From: Rhizobium sophoriradicis
Lineage (GTDB): Bacteria > Pseudomonadota > Alphaproteobacteria > Rhizobiales > Rhizobiaceae
Reading direction: 5' to 3'
DNA: 64,000 bases
NCBI RefSeq assembly: GCF_003939025.1
Contig: NZ_RQIH01000004.1
Coordinates: 1-64,000, forward strand
The notes under the pieces are model-generated. The model was not told where the DNA came from, did no database searches, and saw nothing but the letters and a program-made list of their open reading frames with translations. Positions 24,582 to 33,994 of the stretch are shown piece after piece (position 1 is the stretch's first letter; each line of letters begins with the position of its first letter). The position numbers and the translations under genes are program-made.

Positions 24582-25850
24582 ATGGGAAGCATCACCGACA
24601 CCACGATCGATTACAGCGTCCACCCGCGCGTCAATTCCACCGATCCCTTCACGCCCCGTCCGCGCCCGGTTACGCCGGCGCATGTGATCGGGAGCGACGA
24701 GGAGGCGATCCAGATCGCCGAGACGCTGGCCGCGAGCTTCAAGGTCGGGGCGGCCCTGCGTGACCGTGAGGGGCTGCTGCCGGTCGCCGAGCTCGACGCC
24801 TATTCGCAGAGCGGTCTCTGGAGCATCAACGTGCCGAAAGCCTATGGTGGTCCGGAAGTCTCCTATGCCACGCTCGCCAAGGTGATCGCCATCATCGCTG
24901 CAGCCGATCCGGCCATCGCGCAGATCACCCAGAACCATCTGGCGATCGTCGCGACCGTCGATCTCGACGGCACGGAAGAGCAGAAGAAACTGTTCTTCGG
25001 CTGGGCGCTCGAAGGGATCCGATACGGCAACGCTTTTTCCGAACTGAAGAGCAAGACCGTCGCCGATTTCGAGACCAAGGTCGTTCATGACGGCGACGAC
25101 GTGGTCGTCGACGGAGAGAAATTTTATACGACTGGCGCGCTCCTTGCCCATATCGTGCCGATCGTCGGTGTCGATGAGACCGGCCAGGGCTATCTCGTCT
25201 TTGCCGACCGCGATGCCCCGGGTCTCACCGTCACCAACAACTGGTCGAGCTTCGGCCAGCGCACCACCGCGTCGGGTTCGGTCAAGATCGAAAACGTGCG
25301 CGTGCCGAAGGCGCGGGCGCTGAAGGTCACCTCTTTCGACCATCCGACGGTCGGCGGCCCCGTCTCGCAGATCATCCAGTCGGCGATCGATGTCGGCATC
25401 GCCCGGGGCACGATCGACGATACGATCGAGTTCGTCAGTAGATATAGCCGCCCCTGGATCGACAGCGGCAAGGCGACGGCCGGCGAAGACCTCTTCACCA
25501 TCGCCCAGATCGGCGACCTGAAGATCAAGCTGCATGCGGCCGAAGCGTTGCTCGAGATCGCCGGTCACGCCATCGACGTCGCGCGCGCCAATCCGACGCT
25601 GGAGGCGGTCTCGGAAGCGACGATCAAGACAGGCGAATCCAAGGTTCTGACGACGGAGATTGCGATCCTGTCGACGAACAAGCTGTTCGAACTTGCAGGA
25701 ACGCGCTCGACCCTCGCCGAGCACGGGCTCGATCGCCACTGGCGCAATGCACGCGTCCATACGCTGCATGATCCCGTGCGCTGGAAGTACTACCATGTCG
25801 GCAATTATTATCTGAACGGCGTCCATCCGCCGCGTCACGCCTGGAACTGA
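24582..25850 (+). CDS. SfnB-type acyl-CoA dehydrogenase family oxidoreductase (first copy)
   Basis: A 422-residue flavoprotein of the SfnB family, an acyl-CoA dehydrogenase relative linked to sulfur acquisition. It reads VIGSDEEAIQIAETLAASF, then LDAYSQSGLWSINVPKAYGG, SFGQRTTASGSVKIENVRVP and the C-terminal RNARVHTLHDPVRWKYYHVG. The ATG at 24582 follows a GAGG, 31 bases after the preceding stop. It is paralogous to the next gene, with the same length and architecture. Its exact substrate is unknown. Confidence 0.88.
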   Translation: MGSITDTTIDYSVHPRVNSTDPFTPRPRPVTPAHVIGSDEEAIQIAETLAASFKVGAALRDREGLLPVAELDAYSQSGLWSINVPKAYGGPEVSYATLAKVIAIIAAADPAIAQITQNHLAIVATVDLDGTEEQKKLFFGWALEGIRYGNAFSELKSKTVADFETKVVHDGDDVVVDGEKFYTTGALLAHIVPIVGVDETGQGYLVFADRDAPGLTVTNNWSSFGQRTTASGSVKIENVRVPKARALKVTSFDHPTVGGPVSQIIQSAIDVGIARGTIDDTIEFVSRYSRPWIDSGKATAGEDLFTIAQIGDLKIKLHAAEALLEIAGHAIDVARANPTLEAVSEATIKTGESKVLTTEIAILSTNKLFELAGTRSTLAEHGLDRHWRNARVHTLHDPVRWKYYHVGNYYLNGVHPPRHAWN

Positions 25851-25856
25851 GCCCAG

Positions 25857-27119
25857 ATGAGCACGAATGATCGCAAGCTGCACCGGGAGGCCGCGCTCAC
25901 CGCCGGCCGTCCTGCGCCGCACATTGCCGCGCGTCGGAGCTTGGCCCATGTCGTCCGGGATGATGCCGAGGCCATCCGGATCGCCAAGGACCTTGCGCTG
26001 GAATTCGCGGTCGGTGCCGCCCAGCGGGACCGCGAACGACGCCTTCCGCTCGCCGAGATCGACCGCTTCTCGCAGAGCGGTCTCTGGGCGATCAGCATCC
26101 CGAAAGAATATGGCGGCGCCGGCGTCTCGGCGGTGACGCTGGCCGAGGTCACAGCCATCATCTCGGCTGCGGATTCATCGATCGGGCAGATCCCGCAAAA
26201 CCATTTCTACATGGTGGAGGCGCTGCGACTGGCCGGCGGCGAGGAGCAGAAGCAGCACTATTTCCGGCGCGTGCTGGAAGGTGACCGTCTTGGCAACGCC
26301 TTCACGGAGATCGGCACGAAGACCCCGGTCGACTTCAAGACGCATTTCGCCGAGCGCGACGGGAAGCTCTATCTGAACGGTCAGAAGTTTTATGCGACCG
26401 GCTCACTCTTCGCCCATATCGTCGTCGCCGTGGCGAAGGGACCGAACGGCCGTGTCCATTTGGTCTTCATCGACCGGGCGACGCCGGGGCTCGACTTCGT
26501 CGACGACTGGTCGTCCTTCGGCCAGCGTTCGACGGGCAGCGGGACCGTGACCTTCGATGACGTCGAGGTGACGCCGTTCCAGATCGTCGACCATGATGGA
26601 AGCTTCGAAGAGCCGACGCCGATGGGTCCTTTCGCGCAGATCATCCATGCCGCCATGCAGGTCGGCATCGCGCGCGGGGCGCTCGCGGAAACGATTTCCT
26701 ATGTTCGTGCCCATGCGCGGCCATTTTTTGAACTGACGATCGAGCACGGTTATGAGGATCCGCACACCATACACGGCGTCGGCGATGTGGCGATCAGAGT
26801 GCATGCGGCCGATGCGCTGCTCGCAAGGGCCGGCCGGATCGTCGACCGCGCCACCACAGAACCGACGGCGTCGAACGTAGCCGAGGCATCCATCGCTGTC
26901 GCGGAGGTCAAGGCGCTCGGGACGGAAGTGGCCCAGCTTGCCGCCACCAAGCTTATCGAGTTCGGTGGCGCGCGTTCGACGCTCGAAAGCTATGGGCTCG
27001 ACCGCTTCTGGCGCAATGCCCGGACGCATTCGCTGCATGATCCGGTGCGCTGGAAATACCACCATATCGGAAACTTCTATCTGAACGGCATCCTGCCCCC
27101 GCGGCATGGCGCCCTCTGA
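25857..27119 (+). CDS. SfnB-type acyl-CoA dehydrogenase family oxidoreductase (second copy)
   Basis: A 420-residue paralogue of the preceding enzyme. Shared blocks include DRFSQSGLWAISIPKEYGGAG, SSFGQRSTGSGTVTFDDVEV and RNARTHSLHDPVRWKYHHIG. It starts six bases after the previous stop, so it is clearly in the same operon. Tandem SfnB genes may have diverged in substrate or may act as a heteromer. The family binds FAD, and several family members act in growth on dimethyl sulfone or alkanesulfonates. Confidence 0.88.
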   Translation: MSTNDRKLHREAALTAGRPAPHIAARRSLAHVVRDDAEAIRIAKDLALEFAVGAAQRDRERRLPLAEIDRFSQSGLWAISIPKEYGGAGVSAVTLAEVTAIISAADSSIGQIPQNHFYMVEALRLAGGEEQKQHYFRRVLEGDRLGNAFTEIGTKTPVDFKTHFAERDGKLYLNGQKFYATGSLFAHIVVAVAKGPNGRVHLVFIDRATPGLDFVDDWSSFGQRSTGSGTVTFDDVEVTPFQIVDHDGSFEEPTPMGPFAQIIHAAMQVGIARGALAETISYVRAHARPFFELTIEHGYEDPHTIHGVGDVAIRVHAADALLARAGRIVDRATTEPTASNVAEASIAVAEVKALGTEVAQLAATKLIEFGGARSTLESYGLDRFWRNARTHSLHDPVRWKYHHIGNFYLNGILPPRHGAL

Positions 27120-27182
27120 TTTCGGAATTCACAACCTCGCGACTATCTGCGACGGCTCCCGCGTTTCGACAGGAATGGAATA

Positions 27183-28349
27183 ATGGCAATCGACAAGCCT
27201 CTCGACTTTCTATGGTTCATCCCCTCGTCCGGTGACGGTGCGTATCTGGGGTCGGACGATCTCAGCCGCCCGGCCGATCCCGGCTATTTTCGCGAGATCG
27301 CGAAGGCCGCCGACCGGCTGGGATATTCCGGCGTGCTTATCCCGACGGGGGCGGCGTGCGAGGAATCCTTCATTCTAGCCGCGGATCTCGCCGCCCATAC
27401 CGAGCGACTGAAATTCCTGGTGGCCATTCGGCCGGGCACGGCATCGCCGGCCTATTATGCGCGCCTCGCCGCGACGCTCGACCGCGTTTCCAACGGCCGC
27501 CTGCTGATCAATATCGTCGTCGGCGGCAGTGCCCAGGAGCTCGCCGGTGACGGCATTTTCCTGCCGCATGACGAGCGCTACGATCATGCCGGCGAGTTCT
27601 TCCAGGTGTTCAACTCGCTGGTCGAGACCGGTAAGGCCAACCTCGACGGCAAGTATATCAAGGCCATCGATGCGAGACTTGGCCTGCCGCCCGTACAGGA
27701 ACCGCGCCCTCCGCTCTATTTCGGCGGATCGTCCGACGCTGCGATCGCGTTTTCCGGCGGCATCACCGACAAGTACCTGACCTGGGGCGAACCGCCGGCG
27801 CAAGTGGCAGAGAAGATTGCCAAGGTCCGGAAGGCCGCCGCGGCGCAGGGCAAGCACGTCACCTTCGGCATCCGTCTCCACTTCATCGTTCGCGAGACCG
27901 ATGAGGAGGCCTGGGCCGCGGCCGACCGGCTGATTTCCAAGCTTTCCGACGAAACGATTGCCGCAGCGCAGGAGGTGTTCGCGAAGAGCTCGGATTCGGT
28001 CGGCCAGGCGCGCATGGTCGCCCTGCATCAGGGGCGCCGCGACAAGCTCGAAGTCTCTCCCAATCTCTGGGCAGGGATTGGTCTCGTCCGCACGGGCGCG
28101 GGAACCGCGCTGGTCGGATCTCCGAAGACGATCGCGGAACGACTGAGGGAATATCAGGAGCTCGGGATTGATACCGTCATCGCCTCCGGCTATCCGCATC
28201 TGGAAGAAGCCTACCGGGTTTCCGAGTTGCTCTTCCCCGAAATCGGCCTGCCGGGCCCCCACGGGCAGATCCGCTCCTCTTTCGGCGAACGCCGGGTCTT
28301 TGGGGGAGGCGGACATGGCGGGAACGTGAAGATCGCATCCGCCTCCTGA
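27183..28349 (+). CDS. ssuD: Alkanesulfonate monooxygenase
   Basis: A 388-residue FMNH2-dependent monooxygenase that releases sulfite and an aldehyde from alkanesulfonates. It matches SsuD closely from memory: [35 protein letters not shown] (Cys59 at the position of the conserved active-site Cys54 of E. coli), [53 protein letters not shown] and [14 protein letters not shown]. The last 30 residues are a Gly-rich tail longer than usual. It is last in the organosulfur operon, 63 bases after the second SfnB gene. A reductase (SsuE) is not encoded nearby. Confidence 0.93.
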   Translation: MAIDKPLDFLWFIPSSGDGAYLGSDDLSRPADPGYFREIAKAADRLGYSGVLIPTGAACEESFILAADLAAHTERLKFLVAIRPGTASPAYYARLAATLDRVSNGRLLINIVVGGSAQELAGDGIFLPHDERYDHAGEFFQVFNSLVETGKANLDGKYIKAIDARLGLPPVQEPRPPLYFGGSSDAAIAFSGGITDKYLTWGEPPAQVAEKIAKVRKAAAAQGKHVTFGIRLHFIVRETDEEAWAAADRLISKLSDETIAAAQEVFAKSSDSVGQARMVALHQGRRDKLEVSPNLWAGIGLVRTGAGTALVGSPKTIAERLREYQELGIDTVIASGYPHLEEAYRVSELLFPEIGLPGPHGQIRSSFGERRVFGGGGHGGNVKIASAS

Positions 28350-28363
28350 GGAATTACAACGAA

Positions 28364-28391
28364 CGCCTCCAGTCTCAAAGGACTGGGGGCG
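28364..28391 (+). terminator. Hairpin terminator after ssuD
   Basis: CGCCTCCAGTC and GACTGGGGGCG form an 11-bp stem (one T-G wobble) around a TCAAAG loop, 14 bases after the ssuD stop. There is no long T run after it, so termination strength is uncertain, but the position fits the end of the operon. Confidence 0.6.
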
Positions 28392-28422
28392 GCGGCGCTA
28401 CGCTGCATGTTCCACGGCGCCC

Positions 28423-28590
28423 TACACCGCCACGCCGAAATCCGCCGCCAGCACCGCATCCTCAGCGCCCGCGAATACGGACGCTGCGGACTATCCAGCA
28501 CCGTCCGCGCCTAGCCGCGCTCGACGATTTCGCTCTTGCGCATGATGACGATATTGTCGGTGACGTAATAGGCCGTCGCGAGATCTGCGT
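28423..28590 (-). pseudogene. 3' fragment of an oligopeptide-type ABC ATPase gene
   Basis: This stretch is a diverged copy (about four fifths identical by eye) of the 3' end of the ATPase gene at 46794-47603, in the same orientation. Minus-strand translation gives VIMRKSEIVERG, an in-frame stop, ARTVLDSPQRPYSRAL, then a one-base deletion relative to the intact gene. Upstream codons for the Walker and signature motifs are missing. With a stop and a frameshift it cannot be functional. It directly abuts the cyclase remnant, so a recombination junction lies near 28585-28600. Confidence 0.8.
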
Positions 28591-29072
28591 GAGCCCTCTG
28601 TCAGTTGACCGCAGCGCGTCGACGATCTGCTGGGTGACATCGTCCTGAACCGCGAATATGTCGGTCAGGTCGCGATCGAACCGCTCCGCCCAGAGATGGC
28701 CGCCGGTGGTCGCGTCGATGAGCTGCGCGGTGATGCGGAGCCTGTTCCCCGATTTGCGCACGCTGCCCTCAAGCACATGCCGCCGCCGAGCTTGGTGCCG
28801 ACCTCCTGAACATGGACGTTCTTGCGCTTGAAAATGAACGACGAATTGCGGGCGATGACGAAGAGCTGCGACAGCTTCGACAGCGCCGATGTCTTCCGAG
28901 ATGCCGTCGGCGTAATAGTCCTGTTCGGCATCGCCGCTCATATTGACGAAGGGCAGCACGGCGATCGACAGCTTCGGCGATGCTGCCGCCGCGGGTTGGC
29001 CCAGATGGATACCGATCCGGAACTCGATGCGACGGTCCTGCGGCACGCCGGCAACGACTTGGTATTCCTTCC
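28591..29072 (-). pseudogene. Remnant of an adenylate cyclase-type regulator (TolB-like region)
   Basis: Minus-strand frames contain EFRIGIHLGQ (end of a class III cyclase domain), then SIAVLPFVNMSGDAEQDYYA, after which the reading frame shifts to LSKLSQLFVIARNSSF and shifts back to LEGSVRKSGNRLRITAQLID and DIFAVQDDVTQQIVDAL. These blocks are the usual cyclase / TolB-like N-domain junction of rhizobial CyaA-type proteins. At least two frameshifts are present, and both ends are lost. The 5' end abuts the SDR gene stop at 29073. Confidence 0.8.
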
Positions 29073-29801
29073 CTACACGTCGAAATTTGTCGGCAAGACA
29101 ATCATGTCCCGGATCGTGACATTGCGCGGGCGGGTCAGCATGAAGATGATGGCATCGGAGACCTCTGAGGGCTCGATCAAACTCCCATTGGCTTTTGCCT
29201 TCTCCAGGTTTTCCGCGGGCCAATCGGCAAGCAGAGCGGAAACAACCGGGCCGGGCGACACCTGGCTGACCCTGATGCCGTGGTTTTTCAGCTGCCGGCG
29301 CATGATCTGGACGAAACTGGTAATCGCCCATTTGGAGCTGGAATAGACCGGCTCCCACTGGATTGGCGCATGGCCGGCGACCGAGCAAGTGACCAAAATG
29401 TCCCCGGTCCCGCGCTCGATCATATGCGGAGCGATGTCGCGGACGTTCTTCATGACGGCGTTCACGTTGAGGTTCAGCATCCGATCGATTGCCGCGGTAT
29501 CGGTATCAATAAGATCCCCGCCGATGTAGGACCCTGCATTGCAGTGCAGGATGTCGAGATGATCGACTTTTGCCAGGATTTCCGGCACCATGGCCGCACA
29601 ACTTTCAGCGTCCAGAAGATCGGTGACCTGCATGACCACGGCGTCGCCGAACTCGGCAGCGTAGGTTTCCAGCGCCTGTCTGTTGTAGTCGACCATCACG
29701 ACCTTGGCGCCGGCATCGACCAGGGCACGGGTCGTCGCCAGGCCGATACCGGAAGCTGCGCCGGTTACCGCAGCGATCTTTCCTTCGAGTGGTTTAGTCA
29801 T
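29073..29801 (-). CDS. Short-chain dehydrogenase, ribitol 2-dehydrogenase-like
   Basis: A 242-residue classical SDR. The NAD site is VTGAASGIGLATTRAL, NAGSYIGGD follows, and the catalytic Ser-Tyr-Lys set lies in SVAGHAPIQWEPVYSSSKWA. The C-terminus MLTRPRNVTIRDMIVLPTNF is typical of ribitol dehydrogenase-like SDRs in rhizobia. It probably oxidises a polyol at C2. It is the last gene of the polyol operon, 23 bases after the next SDR. Its stop borders the decayed cyclase fragment. Confidence 0.85.
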   Translation of the reverse strand: MTKPLEGKIAAVTGAASGIGLATTRALVDAGAKVVMVDYNRQALETYAAEFGDAVVMQVTDLLDAESCAAMVPEILAKVDHLDILHCNAGSYIGGDLIDTDTAAIDRMLNLNVNAVMKNVRDIAPHMIERGTGDILVTCSVAGHAPIQWEPVYSSSKWAITSFVQIMRRQLKNHGIRVSQVSPGPVVSALLADWPAENLEKAKANGSLIEPSEVSDAIIFMLTRPRNVTIRDMIVLPTNFDV

Positions 29802-29824
29802 TGTCCTGTCTCGCCTTTTGTTTT

Positions 29825-30553
29825 TCAGACAGCAAGGAAGCCGCCGTCGACTGGAAGGACTGCGCCGGTGATCATCGGGGCGTCCTCTGAAATAAGCGCT
29901 GCGATCGAGCGCGCGACATCGTCGACCTCTGCAAAACGCGCCATCGGGTGGCGAACGATCATCGGGTTACGTTTGGAAGGCTCGGACCAAGCCTTGGCGG
30001 CAAGCTCCGTCATGGTCACCGTAGGCGCCACTGCATTGACCCGGATTCCGTAGGCGCCGAGTTCCTTGGCCATGACACGTGTCGCGCCTTCCAGTCCCGC
30101 TTTCGAAGCGGCGTAAGCCACGTGATCCACGAAACCCCGATGTCCGGCGATCGAGGTGACATTCACGATCGTTCCGCCGCCTCCGTTTGCAATGCGAGCC
30201 CGCGCGAACTCCTGCGCACAAATCAGCGCGGCCCGCAGGTTGATGCCGAGGACCTGCTCATAGCCCTCCTCGGTCATATCGATGACGCTTTCAAGCACAT
30301 TGGTTCCCGCGCAGTTGATCAGCGCGTCTGCCAGCCCCGCCTTCTTCATGGCGGCGCGTGCTGCTGCATTGTCGGCGAGATCGACTGCTATCACCGTCGC
30401 GCCGAACTTTGCCGCAAGATCATCCAGATCGGCCTGGGTACGCGACAGGGCTACAATTCGTGCGCCACGGTGGGCGAGCAGTTCGACGCAGGCGCGACCG
30501 ATGCCCTTGCCAGCACCGGTGATGATTACCGTTTTTCCTGTAAAGTCCGACAT
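29825..30553 (-). CDS. Short-chain dehydrogenase, L-xylulose reductase-like
   Basis: A 242-residue SDR with TVIITGAGKGIGRACVELLA for cofactor binding, NCAGTNVLESVIDMT, catalytic Ser in VTSIAGHRGFVDHVAYAASK with Tyr and Lys following, and the substrate-side VNAVAPTVTMTEL. The N-terminal pattern MSDFTGKTVIITG and overall length resemble L-xylulose reductase (DcxR)-type enzymes, which interconvert xylitol and L-xylulose. ATG at 30553 has GGAAGGAT upstream. It lies between the ATPase gene and the other SDR, so it likely acts on the imported polyol or its keto product. Confidence 0.85.
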   Translation of the reverse strand: MSDFTGKTVIITGAGKGIGRACVELLAHRGARIVALSRTQADLDDLAAKFGATVIAVDLADNAAARAAMKKAGLADALINCAGTNVLESVIDMTEEGYEQVLGINLRAALICAQEFARARIANGGGGTIVNVTSIAGHRGFVDHVAYAASKAGLEGATRVMAKELGAYGIRVNAVAPTVTMTELAAKAWSEPSKRNPMIVRHPMARFAEVDDVARSIAALISEDAPMITGAVLPVDGGFLAV

Positions 30554-30578
30554 GGTTGATCCTTCCGATGCCTGTTGC

Positions 30579-31649
30579 TCAGAACGGGAGTCTTTGCTCG
30601 GTTTGCTTGTCGAACACATGAGCCGCGGCGGGATTGACGTCGAGCCGTATCCTGTCGCCCGGCTTCAGCGCGTGGCGCTCGCGAAAGGCGCACAGGACCC
30701 GCTTGCCCGCCAATTGGACTGCCAGCAGAATTTCGGCCCCCGTCGGCTCGATCAGCTCGACAGTCGCCGGTACGCCCGCATCGCCGTTCGACAATATCCA
30801 CTGGTCAGGACGGACCCCGTATATCACCTCCTGGCCGTTGGTTGCCCGCGTGCCTTGTGGAAGGGGAAGAGCCGACCCATCGGCGAGCCGCGCTGAGTTC
30901 AAAGAGAGATCGATTGTGGCCGGCAGCATGTTCATCGCCGGCGATCCGATGAAGCCGGCGACGAAGGTATTTGCCGGCCTGTCGTAAAGCTCCAGTGGCG
31001 CACCGATCTGCTCCACCTTGCCGTCGCGAAGCACGACAATGCGGTCCGCCATTGTCATGGCTTCAATCTGGTCATGTGTGACATACACGGAAGTCGCGCC
31101 GAGGCGCTGGTGAAGAGCTTTGATCTCCGAGCGCATATCCACCCGCAACGCGGCGTCCAGGTTTGACAGCGGCTCGTCGAAAAAGAACGCCTTTGGGCTG
31201 CGAACCATCGCGCGCCCCATGGCGACACGCTGTCGCTGGCCTCCGGAGAGCGCCTTCGGATATCGGTCGAGATAGGGCGTAAGCCGCAACATCTCGGCAG
31301 CCTTGTCGACCTTGGCGTTGCGATCGGCAAGATTCTCGCCGCGCAATTTCAGTGCGAAGGCCATGTTCTCCCGAACGGTCATGTGCGGATAGAGCGCGTA
31401 GTTCTGGAACACCATTGCCACGTCACGGTCCTTGGCGGCGATGTTGTCGACGCGATTTCCGCCAAGCTTGATCGTGCCGCCGGTGATCTCCTCCAGGCCG
31501 GCAAGCGACCGCAGCAGCGTGGATTTGCCGCAACCGGAGGGACCGACCAGCACGACGAACTCACCGTCGGCTATATCGAACGAGATGTCGCGCAGTGCGT
31601 GGTAGGAGCCGTAATGCTTGTCGACCTTGTCGAGCTCGATCGTCGCCAT
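30579..31649 (-). CDS. UgpC/MsmK-type sugar ABC transporter ATPase
   Basis: A 356-residue ATP-binding subunit. Walker A is GPSGCGKST, the Q-loop is VFQNYALYPHM, the signature is LSGGQRQRVAMGRA, Walker B is AFFFDEPLSNLDA and the H-loop is YVTHDQIEAM. The C-terminal 110 residues form the TOBE/OB regulatory region typical of MalK/UgpC (YGVRPDQWIL, ELIEPTGAEILL). It energises the polyol permeases encoded upstream. Such ATPases can be shared, so it could also serve the ATPase-less importer at 19.5-22.8 kb (inference). Confidence 0.93.
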   Translation of the reverse strand: MATIELDKVDKHYGSYHALRDISFDIADGEFVVLVGPSGCGKSTLLRSLAGLEEITGGTIKLGGNRVDNIAAKDRDVAMVFQNYALYPHMTVRENMAFALKLRGENLADRNAKVDKAAEMLRLTPYLDRYPKALSGGQRQRVAMGRAMVRSPKAFFFDEPLSNLDAALRVDMRSEIKALHQRLGATSVYVTHDQIEAMTMADRIVVLRDGKVEQIGAPLELYDRPANTFVAGFIGSPAMNMLPATIDLSLNSARLADGSALPLPQGTRATNGQEVIYGVRPDQWILSNGDAGVPATVELIEPTGAEILLAVQLAGKRVLCAFRERHALKPGDRIRLDVNPAAAHVFDKQTEQRLPF

Positions 31650-31696
31650 GTGTCAATCCTTAGTCAGTTGTGGTCGGGGCGGGTCCGCGGGCAGCG

Positions 31697-31906
31697 TCAC
31701 CACGAGGTGTATCCTGCATCGGCAACGACGATGCTGCCGGTCATCAGGCTGGCGGCATCGGCCAGGAACAGGACGACAGAGGCAATTTCCTCGACTTCGC
31801 CCATGCCCGCTTCCGACAGGGCATCAGCGCAGGCATAGCAGATGTTGCGCCCCGCGCCGGTGACGACCGCCACTCTTCCAGTGAGATCCAGCTTCCGCAG
31901 GGACAT
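31697..31906 (-). pseudogene. SDR remnant with internal in-frame deletion, 69 aa
   Basis: The first half reads LDLTGRVAVVTGAGRNICYA, the NAD-binding start of an SDR. After only about 35 residues it jumps to EVEEIASVVLFLADAASLMT and SIVVADAGYTSW, the C-terminal end of an SDR. About 170 residues, including the catalytic Ser-Tyr-Lys, are gone, but the frame remains open. It sits between the xylitol dehydrogenase-like gene and the ATPase gene, with an ATG just upstream of the dehydrogenase stop. It could still be translated but cannot be an active dehydrogenase. Confidence 0.8.
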
Positions 31907-31907
31907 G

Positions 31908-32948
31908 CTACTTCCCAAGCTCGATCTGGATCTTCACGGAGGACGGCTTCGGTCGCACGGCGTAATCGAACGCTTCGACAGAATCCTCGAAGGCGTAGGT
32001 ATCGGTGATCAGCGCATCGACATTGATCTGGTTCGATCCCAAGAGCGCGACGATGCGGGGGTAAACATGGGCGTAGCGGAACACGTGCTCGATGCGCAGT
32101 TCCTTTGTCTGGGCGATGACGACATCGAGCGGGACCGGCTTCACCGGCATGCCGACAAAGACGATCGCGCCGCCGGGGCACCCATGGTGCGCCGTGTCTG
32201 CGATCACTTCGGCCGCGCCGGAACATTCGAAGACGACATCGACGCCCCAGCCGTCGGTTTGGCGGGCTATGACACTCTTCAGGTCCTGCGAACGCACGTT
32301 GACGGTGATGATGGCAGGGCCGAGGCTGCGCGCCACGGCAAGCTTTTCGTCGACAACGTCGGTAACGATAACTTTGGCGCAGCCAGCCGACAGCGCCGCT
32401 ATCGCTGTCACCATGCCGATCGGCCCGGCACCCGTGACCAGCGCGATCGCCCCGGGCGTCAGCCTCGCCTTGGAGACTGCGTGAAAACCTACGGCCAGCG
32501 GCTCGACCATGGCGCCCGCGGCGTAGGAAACGTTGTCCGGAAGCTTAAAGGTAAAGGCCGCCGGGTGGACCACGCTCGGTCTCAGCACGCCATGCACCGG
32601 CGGCGTCGCCCAGAAGCGCACTGCGGGATCGAGGTTGTAGAGACCCAGCCGCGACGCGCGACTTTGAGGGTCGGGAATGCCGGGCTCCATGCAAACGCGG
32701 TCGCCCACTTTCAGGTTCTGCACCGCGCTGCCGACCTCTTCGATGATGCCGGCGGCTTCGTGGCCGAGGATCATCGGCTCGCGCACAACGAACGGACCGA
32801 TCGCGCCGTGCGTGTAATAGTGAACGTCCGATCCGCAGACGCCAACGGTCTTGATGGCGATGCGCACGTCGGTGGGACCGAGCGCCTCCTTCGGGTCCAG
32901 GTCGCGAATGCGCAGTTCGTCTTTGCGTTCGAGGACGAGCGATCTCAT
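31908..32948 (-). CDS. Zinc-dependent polyol dehydrogenase (xylitol/sorbitol type)
   Basis: A 346-residue medium-chain dehydrogenase. Catalytic zinc ligands are in [11 protein letters not shown] and [16 protein letters not shown]. The Rossmann motif is [15 protein letters not shown]. The [18 protein letters not shown] loop is where the structural-zinc loop normally sits, but it lacks the four-cysteine cluster, as in many sorbitol/xylitol dehydrogenases. It should oxidise a polyol such as xylitol or sorbitol to the ketose with NAD. It lies between the small membrane-protein gene and the SDR remnant. Confidence 0.9.
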   Translation of the reverse strand: MRSLVLERKDELRIRDLDPKEALGPTDVRIAIKTVGVCGSDVHYYTHGAIGPFVVREPMILGHEAAGIIEEVGSAVQNLKVGDRVCMEPGIPDPQSRASRLGLYNLDPAVRFWATPPVHGVLRPSVVHPAAFTFKLPDNVSYAAGAMVEPLAVGFHAVSKARLTPGAIALVTGAGPIGMVTAIAALSAGCAKVIVTDVVDEKLAVARSLGPAIITVNVRSQDLKSVIARQTDGWGVDVVFECSGAAEVIADTAHHGCPGGAIVFVGMPVKPVPLDVVIAQTKELRIEHVFRYAHVYPRIVALLGSNQINVDALITDTYAFEDSVEAFDYAVRPKPSSVKIQIELGK

Positions 32949-32952
32949 GTCT

Positions 32953-33159
32953 TCAGCCCTTTCGGATAATGAATACGGCCAGCGCCAGGCAGAGCACCGT
33001 CGCCACCCATAGGGGCAACACGCCCTCGAGGAAGCGCATCCATAGAAGATGCACCAGGATCAGGATCACGACCGAGATGAAGCCCCTGTCGAAGCCGTTG
33101 GTTCGGATCGGCAGGAATCCGTCGCGTTGGGTTTTCTGGGGTTGAACGCCAGCCATCAT
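32953..33159 (-). CDS. Small membrane protein of polyol transporter operon
   Basis: A 68-residue protein with a hydrophilic N-terminus and two hydrophobic stretches ([15 protein letters not shown] and [18 protein letters not shown]) joined by a short loop, ending in RKG. Small two-helix proteins occur beside the permease genes of several rhizobial polyol ABC operons, sometimes annotated DUF2160-like, but I cannot assign this one firmly. It starts right after the permease stop (one-base spacing). Confidence 0.7.
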   Translation of the reverse strand: MMAGVQPQKTQRDGFLPIRTNGFDRGFISVVILILVHLLWMRFLEGVLPLWVATVLCLALAVFIIRKG

Positions 33160-33160
33160 C

Positions 33161-33994
33161 TTACCCTTTCAATGCGCCGAACGTGAGGCCGGTCACGATG
33201 TGTTTCTGGACGAAGCCGAGCACGATCAGGGCCGGGAGCGTGGTCAGGAACGCCATCGCCGCCATCTCGCCCCAGTTCGTTCCGGTGACGGAGACATATT
33301 CAGCGAGCGCTGTCGTCACGGTTCTGGCGTTAGCCGACGACGTTAGGGTCGCTGCGAACAGGTACTCGTTCCAGGCGAAAATCCAGGTCAGGATGAAGGT
33401 GACGGCCAATCCCGGCCGCGCCAGCGGCAGGATGACGTTGGACAGTACCTGGCCGGTGGTCGCACCATCGACCCGCGCCGCTTCGTCCAGCTCCAGCGGA
33501 ATCCCGTCGAGCATGCCCTTCAAGAGCCAGACGGCGAAGGGCAGGTTGAAGACGCAATAGAGCAGGATCAGGCCAATCTTCGTGTCGAACAGCATGAAAT
33601 CGCCGAACACGAACCACTTGGTGAACAGCAGGAAGAGCGGCAGCAGAAACACGGCTGGCGGCGCCATGCGGTTGGTGATCAGCCAGAAAAACACGTTGTC
33701 GCCGCCGCCGATTTTGTAACGCGACAGCCCGAACGCCGCGAGCAGGCCGAGCGCGCACACCAGCGCTGCGTTCGATGTCGCCACGATCAGCGAATTCCAG
33801 AGATACTGCAGGAAGGTCGAGCTGTTCAGCACCGCTAGGAAATTGTTCCAGTAAAGATCGTCGATGAGGAACGATTTCGAATAGAGCTTCACGCGGGGGC
33901 GCATCGAAACGACCAGCATCCACCAGACCGGAAGCAGCGTCAGAATGGTCAGGCATATCCAAAGGACGAAGGAGGCTATACCGGAGCGTTTCAT
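33161..33994 (-). CDS. Polyol ABC transporter permease (MalG-like)
   Basis: A 277-residue six-helix permease. The N-terminal helix is [20 protein letters not shown], and the EAA loop is [20 protein letters not shown]. The C-terminal segment [16 protein letters not shown] is typical of this branch. It overlaps the preceding permease gene by four bases (ATGA). The gene order binding protein, two permeases, small membrane protein, dehydrogenases and ATPase defines one transporter-catabolic operon. Confidence 0.92.
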   Translation of the reverse strand: MKRSGIASFVLWICLTILTLLPVWWMLVVSMRPRVKLYSKSFLIDDLYWNNFLAVLNSSTFLQYLWNSLIVATSNAALVCALGLLAAFGLSRYKIGGGDNVFFWLITNRMAPPAVFLLPLFLLFTKWFVFGDFMLFDTKIGLILLYCVFNLPFAVWLLKGMLDGIPLELDEAARVDGATTGQVLSNVILPLARPGLAVTFILTWIFAWNEYLFAATLTSSANARTVTTALAEYVSVTGTNWGEMAAMAFLTTLPALIVLGFVQKHIVTGLTFGALKG

